A stretch of DNA of 64,000 nt, taken from Paractinoplanes durhamensis (GTDB taxonomy: Bacteria > Actinomycetota > Actinomycetes > Mycobacteriales > Micromonosporaceae). Shown here one piece after another: positions 16,038 through 25,126 of the stretch. The position numbers were made by a program, and so were the translations under genes. Every line of letters begins with the position of its first letter. The stretch's first letter is position 1. The notes under the pieces were generated by a model. The model did no database searches. It was not told where the DNA came from and saw nothing but the letters and a program-made list of their open reading frames with translations. The DNA is taken from positions 168,778 to 232,777 of the forward strand of contig NZ_BOML01000027.1 in assembly GCF_016862175.1 (NCBI RefSeq). Direction: 5' to 3'.

Positions 16038-16868
16038 ATGCCCAACCGGCCCGAGCTCTCCGCGTTCCTGCGCGCGATGCGAGCGCGCGTGCAACCGGAC
16101 GACGTCGGCCTGCCGGCGATGAGCCGCCGCCGGACGCCCGGCCTGCGGCGCCAGGAGGTCGCGCAGCTCGCCGCGGTCAGCATCGACTGGTACATCCGCT
16201 TGGAGCAGGGCCGGGTCGGCGTTCCGGGGACGGCCGTGCTGGATGCGGTGGCCCAGGCCCTGAAGCTCACCGCGGCCGAACGCCACCACCTGCACCTGAT
16301 CGCCCGCGGCGAAGCTCCGCCACCCCGACACGTGCCGGCCCCGGCCAGCGAGTCGTTGCAGACCCTGCTGCACAGCATGCCGACGGTCCCCGCCTGGATC
16401 CTCGACTTCCGATTCGACGTCCTCGCGCACAACACGGCCGCGGTGGCCCTGTTCGGCCCCGGCTTCACCGTCGGGATAAACACAGCGAAACCGCTTTTCC
16501 TGGACCCGGCGACCCGTGATTTCCAGCTGGACTGGACCCGAATCGCCCGCGAGCACGTCGGCAACCTGCGGGCCAACCTGACCCGGCACCCCGACGATCC
16601 CCGGCTCCGATCCCTGGTCGGCGAGCTACGCCGGAAGAGCAGGGACTTCGCGACCTGGTGGGACGACCAGACCGTGCAGGAGCGCACGAACGGCACCAAA
16701 CGAATCCTGCACCCGACCGCCGGCGTGATGACCTTGCGCTACGACGTCCTGGCCGTCCAGGACGGCTCCGAACAGCGCCTCTCGGTCATCACCCCGGCGG
16801 ACACGGACGCGGAGAACGCGCTGCGCGCCCTCATCTTCCAGCCGCACGGCCTACGCGCGGTCAACTGA
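16038..16868 (+). CDS. XRE-family regulator with MmyB-like sensor domain
   Basis: 276-residue transcription factor. The HTH lies in residues about 24-80 (TPGLRRQEVAQLAAVSIDWYIRLEQGR), the typical start of this large actinobacterial family. It is followed by the MmyB-like ligand-binding domain (PAWILDFRFDVLAHN ... LRANLTRHPDDPRLRSLVGEL). I chose ATG 16038 because homologues begin with a short M(P/S)NRxEL; an ATG at 16020 is possible. Such regulators usually control an adjacent divergent gene, here the PEBP gene. Confidence 0.85.
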   Translation: MPNRPELSAFLRAMRARVQPDDVGLPAMSRRRTPGLRRQEVAQLAAVSIDWYIRLEQGRVGVPGTAVLDAVAQALKLTAAERHHLHLIARGEAPPPRHVPAPASESLQTLLHSMPTVPAWILDFRFDVLAHNTAAVALFGPGFTVGINTAKPLFLDPATRDFQLDWTRIAREHVGNLRANLTRHPDDPRLRSLVGELRRKSRDFATWWDDQTVQERTNGTKRILHPTAGVMTLRYDVLAVQDGSEQRLSVITPADTDAENALRALIFQPHGLRAVN

Positions 16869-16881
16869 GTGCCGGCGAAGA

Positions 16882-17295
16882 ATGTGGGTCATGACCGGCT
16901 CGGACGCGGCGCCCGTGGGACGCCTGCACCACCTGATCATCGACTGCGACGACCCGGCGGCCTCGGCGGCCTTCTGGAGTGCGCTGCTGGGCCAACCGGT
17001 CACCTACCACGATCACGACTTCGCGGTGGTCTCCGCCGACACCACCACCTCCGGCCTGGCCTTTCAGCGCGCCCCCGACCGGCGGCCGCCGACCTGGCCC
17101 GACCCGGCCGTTCCACAGCAGATGCACCTCGACGTCATGGTCGACGACCTCGCCGCCGCCGCGGAAGCCGTACGCGCCCTCGGCGCGCGTCAGCTTCCCG
17201 GCGACCACGTCTTCGCCGACCCGGACGGTCACCCGTTCTGCCTGATCCCGAGGCCGAGCTGGGCACCACCCGTCAGACCGGCACCGGCCGGGTGA
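16882..17295 (+). CDS. VOC-family protein (glyoxalase-like)
   Basis: 137-residue single glyoxalase-like unit: GRLHHLIIDCDDPAASAAFW at residues about 13-32, HLDVMVDD at about 77-84 and 'FADPDGHPFCLIPRP' near the C-terminus match the Glyoxalase_6 group. Function is unknown. Start could be 16882 or the ATG at 16891. It begins 14 bp after the XRE gene and overlaps the convergent Ldh gene by 23 bp. Confidence 0.8.
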   Translation: MWVMTGSDAAPVGRLHHLIIDCDDPAASAAFWSALLGQPVTYHDHDFAVVSADTTTSGLAFQRAPDRRPPTWPDPAVPQQMHLDVMVDDLAAAAEAVRALGARQLPGDHVFADPDGHPFCLIPRPSWAPPVRPAPAG

Positions 17296-18319
17296 CGCCC
17301 AGCTTCTCGGCCGCAACCTCCAACTCGGCCCACACCTTGGGGCCGACCGGGATGCCGTCCTTGGCGCGGGTTTCGGCGACCGCCGCGCTGTGTTCGCCCG
17401 GGTAGCGGATCGCGGTGTTCTCGTCGGCCCGAGGTAGGGCGTGCACGGTGTCGAGAGTGGCGGTCACCGCCTCCGTGAACGCTGATGGGTCGCCGAAGGC
17501 GGCCGGGTCGAGGGCGATGATCAGGGCGTTCTGGCGGTGCGAGCGGCCCTGCGGGTCGTCCGAGTGGAACGACGACACGATCGGGGCGCCGACCAGGACG
17601 CTGGTGAGCAGTTCGAACGCCAGGGACATCCCGGCGCCCTTCGCCCCGCCAAGCGGCAGCGGCATCTTGGCCAGGGCCGGGTCGGTGGTCGGGGTGCCGT
17701 CGGCGGTCGCGGCCACGCCCTCGGGCAGCTGTTTTCCGGCGTTGCGGTACTGGGCGATCTTGCCGAGGGCGATGCCGGCGGTGGCCATGTCGAGCAGGAC
17801 CGGCGGGCGGCCGTCAGCGGTCGGCACCGAGATGGCGAGCGGGCTGGTGGCGACCGCGGCGCCGGTGACGCCGGGGTAGCTCATGTTGGGCATGCCGGCC
17901 ACGAACGCGATGCCGATCAGGCCCTCGGCGGCGATCTGCGACGTGTAGTAGCCGATCGCGCCGGTGTGGACGGTCCGGCGGACGCCGACCGCGCCGATGC
18001 CGACCGCGCGGGCCCGGGTGATCGCCTCGGCGGCGGCCGCGGTCAGCGCGACCGGGCCGGGGGCGCGGTCGGCGTCGAGCACGGTGACGCCGGCGGCGGT
18101 GCCGGTGAAGGTCATCGACGGTGTCGCGTTGGCCTCGCCGGAGGCGAGAAGTTCGAGGTAGCGCGGGACGCGGGCGACGCCGTGCGAGTCGACGCCGCGG
18201 ACGGCGGCCCACAGCAGGACGTCGCTGATCGTGCGGGCGTGGGCGGGGTCGGGGACGGACGCGGTGAACAGGGCGGTGACGAACTCGCCCAGGTCGGCGG
18301 CCGGGATCACGACTGGCAT
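17273..18319 (-). CDS. Ldh-family (malate/L-lactate dehydrogenase type) oxidoreductase
   Basis: 348-residue NAD(P)-dependent dehydrogenase of the Ldh_2 (malate/L-sulfolactate/ureidoglycolate) family, which oxidises 2-hydroxy acids in the cytosol. The signature RGVDSHGVARVPRYLELL is at about residues 55-72. A further motif 'RRTVHTGAIGYYTSQIAAEG' lies near 115-134, and 'LPLGGAKGAGMSLAFELL' near 221-238. It is the last gene of the minus-strand catabolic island, 20 bp after the TPP enzyme gene. It may interconvert a 2-oxo and 2-hydroxy acid made in the pathway. Confidence 0.85.
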   Translation of the reverse strand: MPVVIPAADLGEFVTALFTASVPDPAHARTISDVLLWAAVRGVDSHGVARVPRYLELLASGEANATPSMTFTGTAAGVTVLDADRAPGPVALTAAAAEAITRARAVGIGAVGVRRTVHTGAIGYYTSQIAAEGLIGIAFVAGMPNMSYPGVTGAAVATSPLAISVPTADGRPPVLLDMATAGIALGKIAQYRNAGKQLPEGVAATADGTPTTDPALAKMPLPLGGAKGAGMSLAFELLTSVLVGAPIVSSFHSDDPQGRSHRQNALIIALDPAAFGDPSAFTEAVTATLDTVHALPRADENTAIRYPGEHSAAVAETRAKDGIPVGPKVWAELEVAAEKLGVTRPVPV

Positions 18320-18339
18320 CGGTGGTTCTCCAGTGGGGG

Positions 18340-20010
18340 TCAGCGGGAGACGTGGACGTTGACGATCGCGGTGGTGCCGTTGCGGACGGACTTCAGCGCC
18401 CGGTCGAGGGCCGGTTCCAGCTCGGACGCCGCCGTGACGGTCTCGCCGTGCATGCCGAACGGCTCCGCGAACGCGGCCAGCGACGGCTGCCCGGACAGGT
18501 CGTGGCCGAGGAACTCGCCGGTCTGCACGGCCGCGCCCTGCGGGTAGAAGCGCAGGTGGTTCATCTTCATCGAGCGGTATTCGTGGTTGTTGAACACCAC
18601 GATCAGCAGCGGCAACCCGTTGGCCCTGGCGGCTTCGAGCGACGGGATGACCGGGTTGTAGAGGAACGCGCCGTCCCCGATGGTCAGCACCACCGGCCGG
18701 TCGGCGGCGGCCAGCTTGACCCCGAGCGCGACGGCGATGCCCTGCCCGAGCCCGCCCTGCACGTAGAAGTACGAGTCCGGCTGCGACCGCTGCAGATGCC
18801 GCTGCACGACCCGGCTGTGCGTGATGGTCTCGTCCACCACGATCGCGTCGCCGGCCAGCTCGCGCAGCGCCACGACGACCTGCACCGGGTCGATCCCGAC
18901 CGCCGCCGCGGCTTTCTCCTCGGCGGCGAGGACCGCCGCCACCTCGATCGCGTGATGATCTTCAAGCCCGGGACGGCCGGGTGCGGGGCCGGCCTGGGCG
19001 GCCAGCGCGCGCAGCGTTTCGGCGACACCTCCTTCGAGGTACGCGTCGGCGCGCAACACCTGGTAGACGATGTGTGGCCGCTGCGGCACGTCGTCGATCA
19101 CCACGATCCGGGCCCGGGCCGGCTTGCGGGACGGCGGGTAGAACGGCGCCCGGCAGTTGACCAGCAGGATCAGGTCGGCCGCGTCGACCCACGGTTCGAG
19201 GTCACCGCCGGCGTGCAGGACGTGGTCGCGCGGGAAGTTCGCGCACACCGCCGAGTTGGGTTCGACGACCGGGATCCCGAACGCGGTGGCGAAGCCGACG
19301 AGCGCGTCCATCCCGCCCTCCTCGCGGCCGACCGTCTCGGTGACGATCACCGGGTTGGTGGCGGCCTCGATGAGCGCGACGACCGCGGCGAGGTCGGCCG
19401 GCGAGCTGACCGTGGTGCCGCGGGCGACGACCGGCTGGACCGGCGCCGCGTCCCACGGTTCGAGGAGCACTTCGAGCGGGATGTTGAGGTAGACCGGCCC
19501 GGCCGGCGCCCGCGACGCCAGCTCGGACGCCCGGGTCACCATGGTCGGCAGCGTGTGCACGCTGGCCGCCTGGTTGGCCCACTTGGTGAACGGCGCGGCC
19601 AGCACGTGCGGCCCGCCGACGACCGACAGGTTCCGATACCACTGCCCGCCCGGGTCGGGCCCGGGCCCGTCGCCGTAGGTGGTCGACTCGGACGACGCCA
19701 CCACCATCGGCACCCCGGCCAGCAGCGCCCCGTGGATGGCGACCGACCCCTGCAGCAGCCCCGGCCCGGCGTGCAGCAGGACGCCCTGGCCGCGGCGGGT
19801 GACCAGGCCGTAGCCGGTGGCCATGCCGACCGCGACCGTCTCATGGGTCAGATCGAGGTAGGAGGGGCAGGGCAGCCCGTCCCGGTGGCGGCGCGCGAGG
19901 GACTCCCACACCGGCGCCCACTCCGAGCCCGGCGACGAGAAGATGTAGTCGGCGCCGGCCGCGGTGAACGCCTCGATGACGGCGTCGCCGCCGTCGGGAA
20001 CGCCAGTCAC
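18340..20010 (-). CDS. Thiamine-diphosphate-dependent enzyme (acetolactate synthase/benzoylformate decarboxylase-like)
   Basis: 556 residues from GTG 20010, which overlaps the amidohydrolase stop in a GTGA junction. Three-domain ThDP architecture: PYR domain with the conserved Glu in THETVAVGMATG (E57), a central domain (about 190-330) and PP domain with GDG at 445-447 and NN at 474-475, the Mg/diphosphate motif. It would decarboxylate or ligate a 2-oxo acid. Specificity is not readable. Its place after the amidohydrolase and before the 2-hydroxy acid dehydrogenase suggests a late step of the island's route. Confidence 0.85.
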   Translation of the reverse strand: MTGVPDGGDAVIEAFTAAGADYIFSSPGSEWAPVWESLARRHRDGLPCPSYLDLTHETVAVGMATGYGLVTRRGQGVLLHAGPGLLQGSVAIHGALLAGVPMVVASSESTTYGDGPGPDPGGQWYRNLSVVGGPHVLAAPFTKWANQAASVHTLPTMVTRASELASRAPAGPVYLNIPLEVLLEPWDAAPVQPVVARGTTVSSPADLAAVVALIEAATNPVIVTETVGREEGGMDALVGFATAFGIPVVEPNSAVCANFPRDHVLHAGGDLEPWVDAADLILLVNCRAPFYPPSRKPARARIVVIDDVPQRPHIVYQVLRADAYLEGGVAETLRALAAQAGPAPGRPGLEDHHAIEVAAVLAAEEKAAAAVGIDPVQVVVALRELAGDAIVVDETITHSRVVQRHLQRSQPDSYFYVQGGLGQGIAVALGVKLAAADRPVVLTIGDGAFLYNPVIPSLEAARANGLPLLIVVFNNHEYRSMKMNHLRFYPQGAAVQTGEFLGHDLSGQPSLAAFAEPFGMHGETVTAASELEPALDRALKSVRNGTTAIVNVHVSR

Positions 20011-20876
20011 TTCGCCGGCTCGTTGATCGGCCAGTCCAGGCATTCGCAGATGCCCCGGCCCATGATCCACTCCAGCTCTTCGGGGGTGAAGTCGAAGTGC
20101 TTGGTGAACTGCTCGATGGTCTCGACGTAGCTGAGTCCGTGCCCGAGCAGCCGGGTGATGTCGGTGCCCCAGAAACAGCGCTCGGGGCCCATCTTGTCGA
20201 CCATTTCCCGCACGTACTTCTCGATGTTGAGGTTGGGGAACGGCGCGGTCGAATAGCCGGGCAGCGCCGACACCTTCACGTAGATGTTCGGGTGCTGGTA
20301 GAGGTCGGCGGTTTCCTGCACCCAGTAGCCGATGGCGTCGTCGACGCAGCGGGCCATGATTCCCATGTGGTCGATAATGATCTTCAGACCGGGGTGGCGT
20401 CCGGCGATCTGGCCGAGTTCGGCCTTCCAGACCGGCGCGTGCACCATGGTCGGGATGTTCAATTCCTCGGCGATCGGCCAGTACCAGTCGTTGGTGCCGT
20501 CGATCATCCAGTTCCGGTCCTGCGGGCGGTGAAAGGTCAACCGAGTGCCTTTGATGTACGGGTTCTGCGCGAAATCGCGGAGCATCGCCGTACCCTCGTC
20601 GGGCTTGTTCTGCGGAATGCGCGCCATGATGCCGAAGCGTTCCGGGTACGCCTCGCACGCCTCGAGCGCGTAGTCGATCCGGTTGCCTTCCCAGGACGGG
20701 GGAAGGATCAGCGCCCGGTTGACGCCGGCCTCGTCCATCAGCTGGAGGCATTCCTCGTAGCTGAACGGGTCCTCGCGGTGGCCGTTGAGGCGGATCCGCT
20801 CGCGGGCACCGGGGACCCACGGACGGTCCGGGGTCTCCTCCTTCCAGATGTGCACCTGGGAGTCGACGACGAACAT
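20007..20876 (-). CDS. Amidohydrolase_2-family hydrolase/decarboxylase
   Basis: 289-residue TIM-barrel protein of the ACMSD/LigJ-like amidohydrolase 2 family. It starts VVDSQVHIW, so only one His of the usual HxH pair is present (the first is Gln, as in many family members). It continues with 'PTMVHAPVW', 'LKIIIDHMG' and 'CFWGTDITR', where the last Asp is the expected metal/catalytic Asp. Relatives decarboxylate or hydrate ring-cleavage products or open lactones. First gene of a three-gene unit with the TPP and Ldh genes, behind an operator-like palindrome. Confidence 0.85.
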   Translation of the reverse strand: MFVVDSQVHIWKEETPDRPWVPGARERIRLNGHREDPFSYEECLQLMDEAGVNRALILPPSWEGNRIDYALEACEAYPERFGIMARIPQNKPDEGTAMLRDFAQNPYIKGTRLTFHRPQDRNWMIDGTNDWYWPIAEELNIPTMVHAPVWKAELGQIAGRHPGLKIIIDHMGIMARCVDDAIGYWVQETADLYQHPNIYVKVSALPGYSTAPFPNLNIEKYVREMVDKMGPERCFWGTDITRLLGHGLSYVETIEQFTKHFDFTPEELEWIMGRGICECLDWPINEPAK

Positions 20877-20958
20877 GGGCTCTTCCTTCCTGTGCCGGCT
20901 GTTCTGCCGGGGTGACTTCGACGCTAGATCCGCGCGCGGCGGGCAAGGAGTCTCTGGC

Positions 20959-20977
20959 GTGCAAGCGGTTGTTGCAC
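20959..20977. promoter_or_regulatory. 19-bp palindrome GTGCAA-N7-TTGCAC (site 1)
   Basis: Perfect 6-bp arms with a 7-bp spacer, 83 bp before the amidohydrolase start. LysR-type geometry. Close copies occur at 30001-30019 and 35144-35162, all at control points of the island. Confidence 0.7.
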
Positions 20978-20996
20978 GAAACGAGGTGTGAACCTT

Positions 20997-22196
20997 TTAC
21001 GAGCGGCCGTCGAGAACGTTCACGACGTGCTCGGCAATGGCCATGCTGGAGGTCGCGGCGGGCGACGGCGCATTGCGGACGGCGGTGACGGCGCCGAGCC
21101 GATGAATGCGGAAGTCGTCGACCAGGCTGCCGTCCCGATCGAGGGCCTGAGCTCGCACTCCGGCCCCGGCCCGGACGACGTCCTCGACGCCGATCTCCGG
21201 CACATAGCGGCGGGCCGCTGTCATGTAGGCGCGTTTGGAGAACGACCCGTACATCTCCCGGATCCCGGTCCGCCAATGCTTCCCGGCCATCCGCCACGCG
21301 CCCGGCCAGCCGGCGATCCCGGCGATGTCACGCGGCGAGAAATCGCGCAGCCGATAGCCCTCGCGGGCGGTGGCGAGAACCGCGTTCGGGCCGACCTCGA
21401 CCGACCCGTCGACCCGCCGGGTGAAATGCACCCCCAAGAACGGATAACGCGGATCGGGTACGGGGTAGATCAGCCCCCGGACCATGTGGGTCTTCGCCGG
21501 CACGACCCGCATGTACTCGCCGCGGAACGGAACGATCCGCGGTTCGGCGGCGTCCCCGGCGAGCCGGGCGACCAGATCACTCTGGATGCCGGCGCAGACG
21601 ATCAGCTCGTCGACGACAACGGATCCGGCCGGTGACGTAATGGCGAGCCCGCCGGCCGAGGAAGCCACTTCGGTGACCGGGAAGTTGAAACGCACCTCTC
21701 CCCCGGCCGCCTCGATGTCGCCGGCGAACGATCGCGCGATCGCCACGTAATCGGTGATCGCGGTCTTCGGCGAATAGAGCGCGGCCAGCCCGGTCGCGTG
21801 CGGTTCGAGGTCGCGGATCTCGCCCGGCCCGACCCGGCGCAGCCCCGGCACCAGGTTGACCCCGGCGCGGGCGGCGAGCGCGTCGAGCCGGGTGACATCG
21901 TCCGGCGTGACCGCGACGACGAGTTTGCCGCATTCGTCGTACGGGAGTTGCCGGTCGTGGCAGTACTCGCGGAGCATCGCGCCCCCACGCGTACACAAAA
22001 GGGCTTTGAGGCTTCCGGGTTGGTAATAGATCCCGGCGTGGACAACTCCGGAATTGTGGCCGGTCTGATGGACCGCGACCCGGTTCTCCTTCTCCAGCAC
22101 GACCACGCGAGTGCCGGGACGACGCCGGGTGAGTTCCCGGCCGATCGCCAGCCCGACGATGCCGGCGCCGACGATCCCGATCGTCTTATCCGCCAT
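20997..22196 (-). CDS. lhgO: L-2-hydroxyglutarate oxidase-like FAD enzyme
   Basis: 399-residue DAO-fold flavoprotein. The FAD-binding GIVGAGIVGLAIGREL (residues 6-21) and the family-specific 'QTGHNSGVVHAGIYYQPGSL' (about 45-64) identify the LhgO/L-2-hydroxyglutarate dehydrogenase family, which oxidises L-2-hydroxyglutarate to 2-oxoglutarate with quinone or oxygen. In this island it may act on a related hydroxydicarboxylate. It starts 6 bp after the aldehyde dehydrogenase stop, so they are co-transcribed, and a 120-bp gap with a palindrome separates it from the amidohydrolase unit. Confidence 0.85.
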   Translation of the reverse strand: MADKTIGIVGAGIVGLAIGRELTRRRPGTRVVVLEKENRVAVHQTGHNSGVVHAGIYYQPGSLKALLCTRGGAMLREYCHDRQLPYDECGKLVVAVTPDDVTRLDALAARAGVNLVPGLRRVGPGEIRDLEPHATGLAALYSPKTAITDYVAIARSFAGDIEAAGGEVRFNFPVTEVASSAGGLAITSPAGSVVVDELIVCAGIQSDLVARLAGDAAEPRIVPFRGEYMRVVPAKTHMVRGLIYPVPDPRYPFLGVHFTRRVDGSVEVGPNAVLATAREGYRLRDFSPRDIAGIAGWPGAWRMAGKHWRTGIREMYGSFSKRAYMTAARRYVPEIGVEDVVRAGAGVRAQALDRDGSLVDDFRIHRLGAVTAVRNAPSPAATSSMAIAEHVVNVLDGRS

Positions 22197-22202
22197 TCAG
22201 GT

Positions 22203-23654
22203 TCACCGCCCGAAATGGACGGCGACGGATTTGACCCGGGTGTAGAAGTGCAGGGCTTCGGTGCCCTGTTCCTTGAAGGCCGACCCGGAGTTGCGGAAGC
22301 CGCCGAACGGATGGTGCACGTCCCAGCCGGAGGTGGTGGTGTTGACCGCGACCTGCCCGCAGTCGACCTCGTCGGCGAACCGGTAGGCGGCTTCGAGACG
22401 GTCGGTGAAGACCGCCGCGGCCAGGCCGTAGGCGGAGTCGTTGACCAGCGCGATCGCCTCGTCGATCCCGTCGAACGGCCGGACCGCGAGGACCGGCCCG
22501 AAGACCTCGTCGCGCCAGATGTCCATCTCGCCGGTGACGTCGGCGAGGATCGTCGGGTTCACGTAGCAGCCGTGGGCCAGCGCACCGGCCGGTGCGTCGC
22601 CGCCGAGCTCGACCCGGGCGCCCTGCTTGATCGCCCCGGCGATGTGCCGCAGCACCCCGTCCTGCTGGTTGCGGCTGACCAGCGGCCCGACGTTGGTGGC
22701 GGCGTCCTGCCCGGACCCGAGCCGCAGCGCGGCGACCCGGTCCCGCAGGAGAGCGAGGAACTCGTAGTGCACGGACCGGTCGACCAGCACCCGGCTGGTG
22801 GCCGTGCAGCGCTGGCCCGCCTGCCCGAACGCCGCGGCGACCACGGCGGTCGCGGCGGCGGCCAGGTCGGCTCCGGCGAGCACCACCGAAGCGTTCTTCC
22901 CGCCCAGCTCGGCCTGGAAACGCACGTTGCGGGGCGCGACCCGGGCGCGCAGCCCCTCCCCCACCTCGTTGCTGCCGGTGAAGGTGAGCGCGGCGATCCG
23001 CGGGTCGTCGAGCAGCGCGCCGGAGATCTCGGCGGTGCGGCCGGTGACGACGTTGAGCACGCCGGCCGGCAGCCCGGCGTCGTGCAGCGCCCGGGCCAGA
23101 TACAGCGCCGCGGTCGGCGTCTCCGAGGCCGGTTTGAGGACCACCGCGTTGCCGGCCGACAGGGCCGGGGCGAGTTTGCGGGCCGGGGTGATCAGCGGGT
23201 CGTTCCACGGGGTGATGGCCAGGACCACGCCGATCGGCTCGCGGCGGAACGACGTCTGGGTGTCCGGCCGTACGTCGTGCACCAGCGAGCCGTACGGCTC
23301 GCGGGCCTGCCCGGCGTAGTAGTCGAAGAAGTCGGCGGCCTTCTCGACCTCGCCGCGCGCCTCGGTGAGGGTCTTGCCGTTCTCGGTGACCACGCCGAGG
23401 GCGATCTCGGCGGCCCGCACCCGCAGCAGCGTCGCCGCCTTGGCCAGGATCTTCGCCCGCTCCAGCGCCGGGGTGCGGCGCCACGTGGCGAAGCCGGCCG
23501 CGGCGGCGGCGTAGACCGCGGTGACCTGGGCGGCGGTGAGCGCCGGGACCCGCACGACCGGCTGCCGCACGTCGACCGGGTCGAACACGTCGACCCACGT
23601 CTCGGACCCGGTCCACTCGCCGCCGGCCAGTGTCTCCATGGTTCGCACGAACAT
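22203..23654 (-). CDS. NAD(P)-dependent aldehyde dehydrogenase
   Basis: 483 residues from ATG 23654, with GAGGAG upstream. Classical ALDH: ITPWNDPLITPARKLAPAL, general-base Glu in AELGGKNASVV, catalytic Cys in GQAGQRCTATSRVLV and the C-terminal 'HPFGGFRNSGSAFKEQG'. It converts an aldehyde to a carboxylate. It is one of two ALDHs in the island (the other at 27482) and they are not close copies, so they should act on different aldehydes. First gene of the unit with lhgO; a promoter is visible just upstream. Confidence 0.9.
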   Translation of the reverse strand: MFVRTMETLAGGEWTGSETWVDVFDPVDVRQPVVRVPALTAAQVTAVYAAAAAGFATWRRTPALERAKILAKAATLLRVRAAEIALGVVTENGKTLTEARGEVEKAADFFDYYAGQAREPYGSLVHDVRPDTQTSFRREPIGVVLAITPWNDPLITPARKLAPALSAGNAVVLKPASETPTAALYLARALHDAGLPAGVLNVVTGRTAEISGALLDDPRIAALTFTGSNEVGEGLRARVAPRNVRFQAELGGKNASVVLAGADLAAAATAVVAAAFGQAGQRCTATSRVLVDRSVHYEFLALLRDRVAALRLGSGQDAATNVGPLVSRNQQDGVLRHIAGAIKQGARVELGGDAPAGALAHGCYVNPTILADVTGEMDIWRDEVFGPVLAVRPFDGIDEAIALVNDSAYGLAAAVFTDRLEAAYRFADEVDCGQVAVNTTTSGWDVHHPFGGFRNSGSAFKEQGTEALHFYTRVKSVAVHFGR

Positions 23655-23682
23655 CACCACTCCTCGGGTCGCATTACGCCGA

Positions 23683-23711
23683 ATCTTAGGAACGCGAATG
23701 GTGGTCAACAA
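23683..23711 (-). promoter_or_regulatory. Candidate sigma-70-type promoter of the 23654 ALDH gene
   Basis: On the minus strand TTGTTG (23711-23706), a 17-bp spacer and TAAGAT (23688-23683), ending 29 bp before the ATG. A degenerate TGCAA/TTGCA element (23725-23739, ATGCATTGCTTGCAT) lies just upstream in the divergent gap. Confidence 0.45.
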
Positions 23712-23813
23712 CGCGTCCGGCGGCATGCATTGCTTGCATCCGGCGCACTCAACCGGGCCGGGAAAACCTGATGGAATTCGGGTCGGAAAAAAGACGACCT
23801 GACGGAGGAACTC

Positions 23814-24104
23814 ATGCCGTACGCGGTGATCGCCCACTACCGGTGCCCGGCGCAGGAGGCCGCGCAGATCCGGGAAGCCCTGCTCGCGATGCGTGAGCAC
23901 ACGCTGAAGGAGCCGGGCAACCAGGCCTACGAGGTGCACGCCGAAGTGGGCGCCGAGCCGCCCGCGTTCATTCTCTACGAGCGGTACACCGACCGGGCCG
24001 CATTCGACGCGCACGCCGCTTCGGAGCACTTCGAGAAATTCATTCTCGGGATCGTGCGGCCGCTGCTGACCGACCGCACGGTCCGGTTCGCCGAGACCTT
24101 GTAG
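23814..24104 (+). CDS. Antibiotic-biosynthesis-monooxygenase-domain (ABM) protein
   Basis: 96-residue ferredoxin-like ABM protein: PYAVIAHYRCPAQEAAQI at the start, 'EPGNQAYEVHAEV' and ILYERYTDRAAFDAHAASEHF at about residues 59-79 are typical of YgiN-type quinol monooxygenases and haem-independent oxygenases. It is the only plus-strand gene inside the island and diverges from the ALDH gene. It may oxidise or protect a quinol intermediate, or dimerise as an accessory protein. It ends 11 bp before the convergent MetE-like gene. Confidence 0.85.
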   Translation: MPYAVIAHYRCPAQEAAQIREALLAMREHTLKEPGNQAYEVHAEVGAEPPAFILYERYTDRAAFDAHAASEHFEKFILGIVRPLLTDRTVRFAETL

Positions 24105-24115
24105 AAAGGGCCGGG

Positions 24116-25126
24116 CTACAGCTCGTTGCCCCAGCACATCCGGGCGACGGTCTCGACGTGGATCAGCTTGCGTTTCTGGTCCTCGACGCCGATCGACGGC
24201 CCGCCGGCGACCGGCTGGAACCCGCCGGCCGGGCTGATCGCGACGTCCTCGAGGTCACGGATCGCGAAGGCGACGTCCATCCGGTCCATGATCGCGTCGA
24301 TGTCCTCCAGCGCGGCCACGGCCGGGTCGACGATCCCGAGGCAGACGTCCTTCGACAACGGAACAGCCCGCAGCAGTTCGACCTCGGCGTCCGCGCCGCT
24401 GCAGTACGGCAGCATCCACCGGTCGACCGGCACCGACGCGAACAGCCGGGAGGCCACGTCGACATCGACCGCGGAAGGCGTGACCACAGCAGGGCAGAGC
24501 CCGATCCGCACGTCGTCCGCTTTGCCCAGCGACACCGCGAGCGAGTCGATCGCGATCGCGTCATCGAGCGACAACCCCGGGAACGACCCGCCGCCGAGCG
24601 CCGCCGCATACAGATGGTTGTCCAGCTGGATGTAGCGCACCCCGCGGGCCAGGATCGCCTCGATCTCGTCCCGGATGATCCGCGCGAGCGCCTCCCCCAG
24701 CTCCCGGGCACTGCCGAACGGCGACCCGGCCGCCGGGTCGAAGCACTGCGCGGCCAGGAACGCCGGCGACGGCAGGGTCGCCTTGGCCGGGATCACGGTC
24801 TGCGCCGCGACCGCGGCAACGTCGTCGGCGACCAGGGAGGCGTGCGGCTTGAGCTCGTCCACGGCCTCGCCCGTACGCCGGAAACCGCTCACCGCGTCGA
24901 ACACCGCCGAGCGCAGATCCGTACGCCGGAACTCGCCGTCGCTGACCGCGGAAAGCGAGAGTCGCCGCTGCATGCGCACCGCTTCGGCAATGGCCGCGTC
25001 CTCGGCGGCGCGCAACTCCTCCGCCGAGATCTCGCCGGCCGCTCGGCGCTGCCGCGCGGCAAGAAGCTCGGCCGGCCGCACCAGGCTGCCGTGGTGGTCG
25101 ATCCGGAACTTGAAGGTGTCAGCCAT
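24116..25126 (-). CDS. MetE-like (methionine synthase II family) protein with altered metal site
   Basis: 336-residue TIM-barrel protein of the cobalamin-independent methionine synthase C-terminal family, related to single-domain YxjG-like and epoxyalkane:CoM transferase-type proteins. The start 'FKFRIDHHGSLVRPAELL' and SVSDGE-like segment LSAVSDGEFRRTDL (about residues 59-72) are diagnostic. Where the family has HxC and a late CG for zinc, this one reads VRIGLCPA and ISPAGGFQP, so His and the second Cys appear lost. It therefore may not be a thiol methyltransferase. It is co-translated with the GlcG gene (8-bp overlap). Confidence 0.75.
   Translation of the reverse strand: MADTFKFRIDHHGSLVRPAELLAARQRRAAGEISAEELRAAEDAAIAEAVRMQRRLSLSAVSDGEFRRTDLRSAVFDAVSGFRRTGEAVDELKPHASLVADDVAAVAAQTVIPAKATLPSPAFLAAQCFDPAAGSPFGSARELGEALARIIRDEIEAILARGVRYIQLDNHLYAAALGGGSFPGLSLDDAIAIDSLAVSLGKADDVRIGLCPAVVTPSAVDVDVASRLFASVPVDRWMLPYCSGADAEVELLRAVPLSKDVCLGIVDPAVAALEDIDAIMDRMDVAFAIRDLEDVAISPAGGFQPVAGGPSIGVEDQKRKLIHVETVARMCWGNEL

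Noticed and set aside
18322..20130. 602-codon plus-strand open frame opposite the TPP enzyme gene
   Set aside because: Its composition is that of a codon shadow (Arg/Asp/Gly/Val-rich) and the minus strand has clear ThDP-enzyme motifs.
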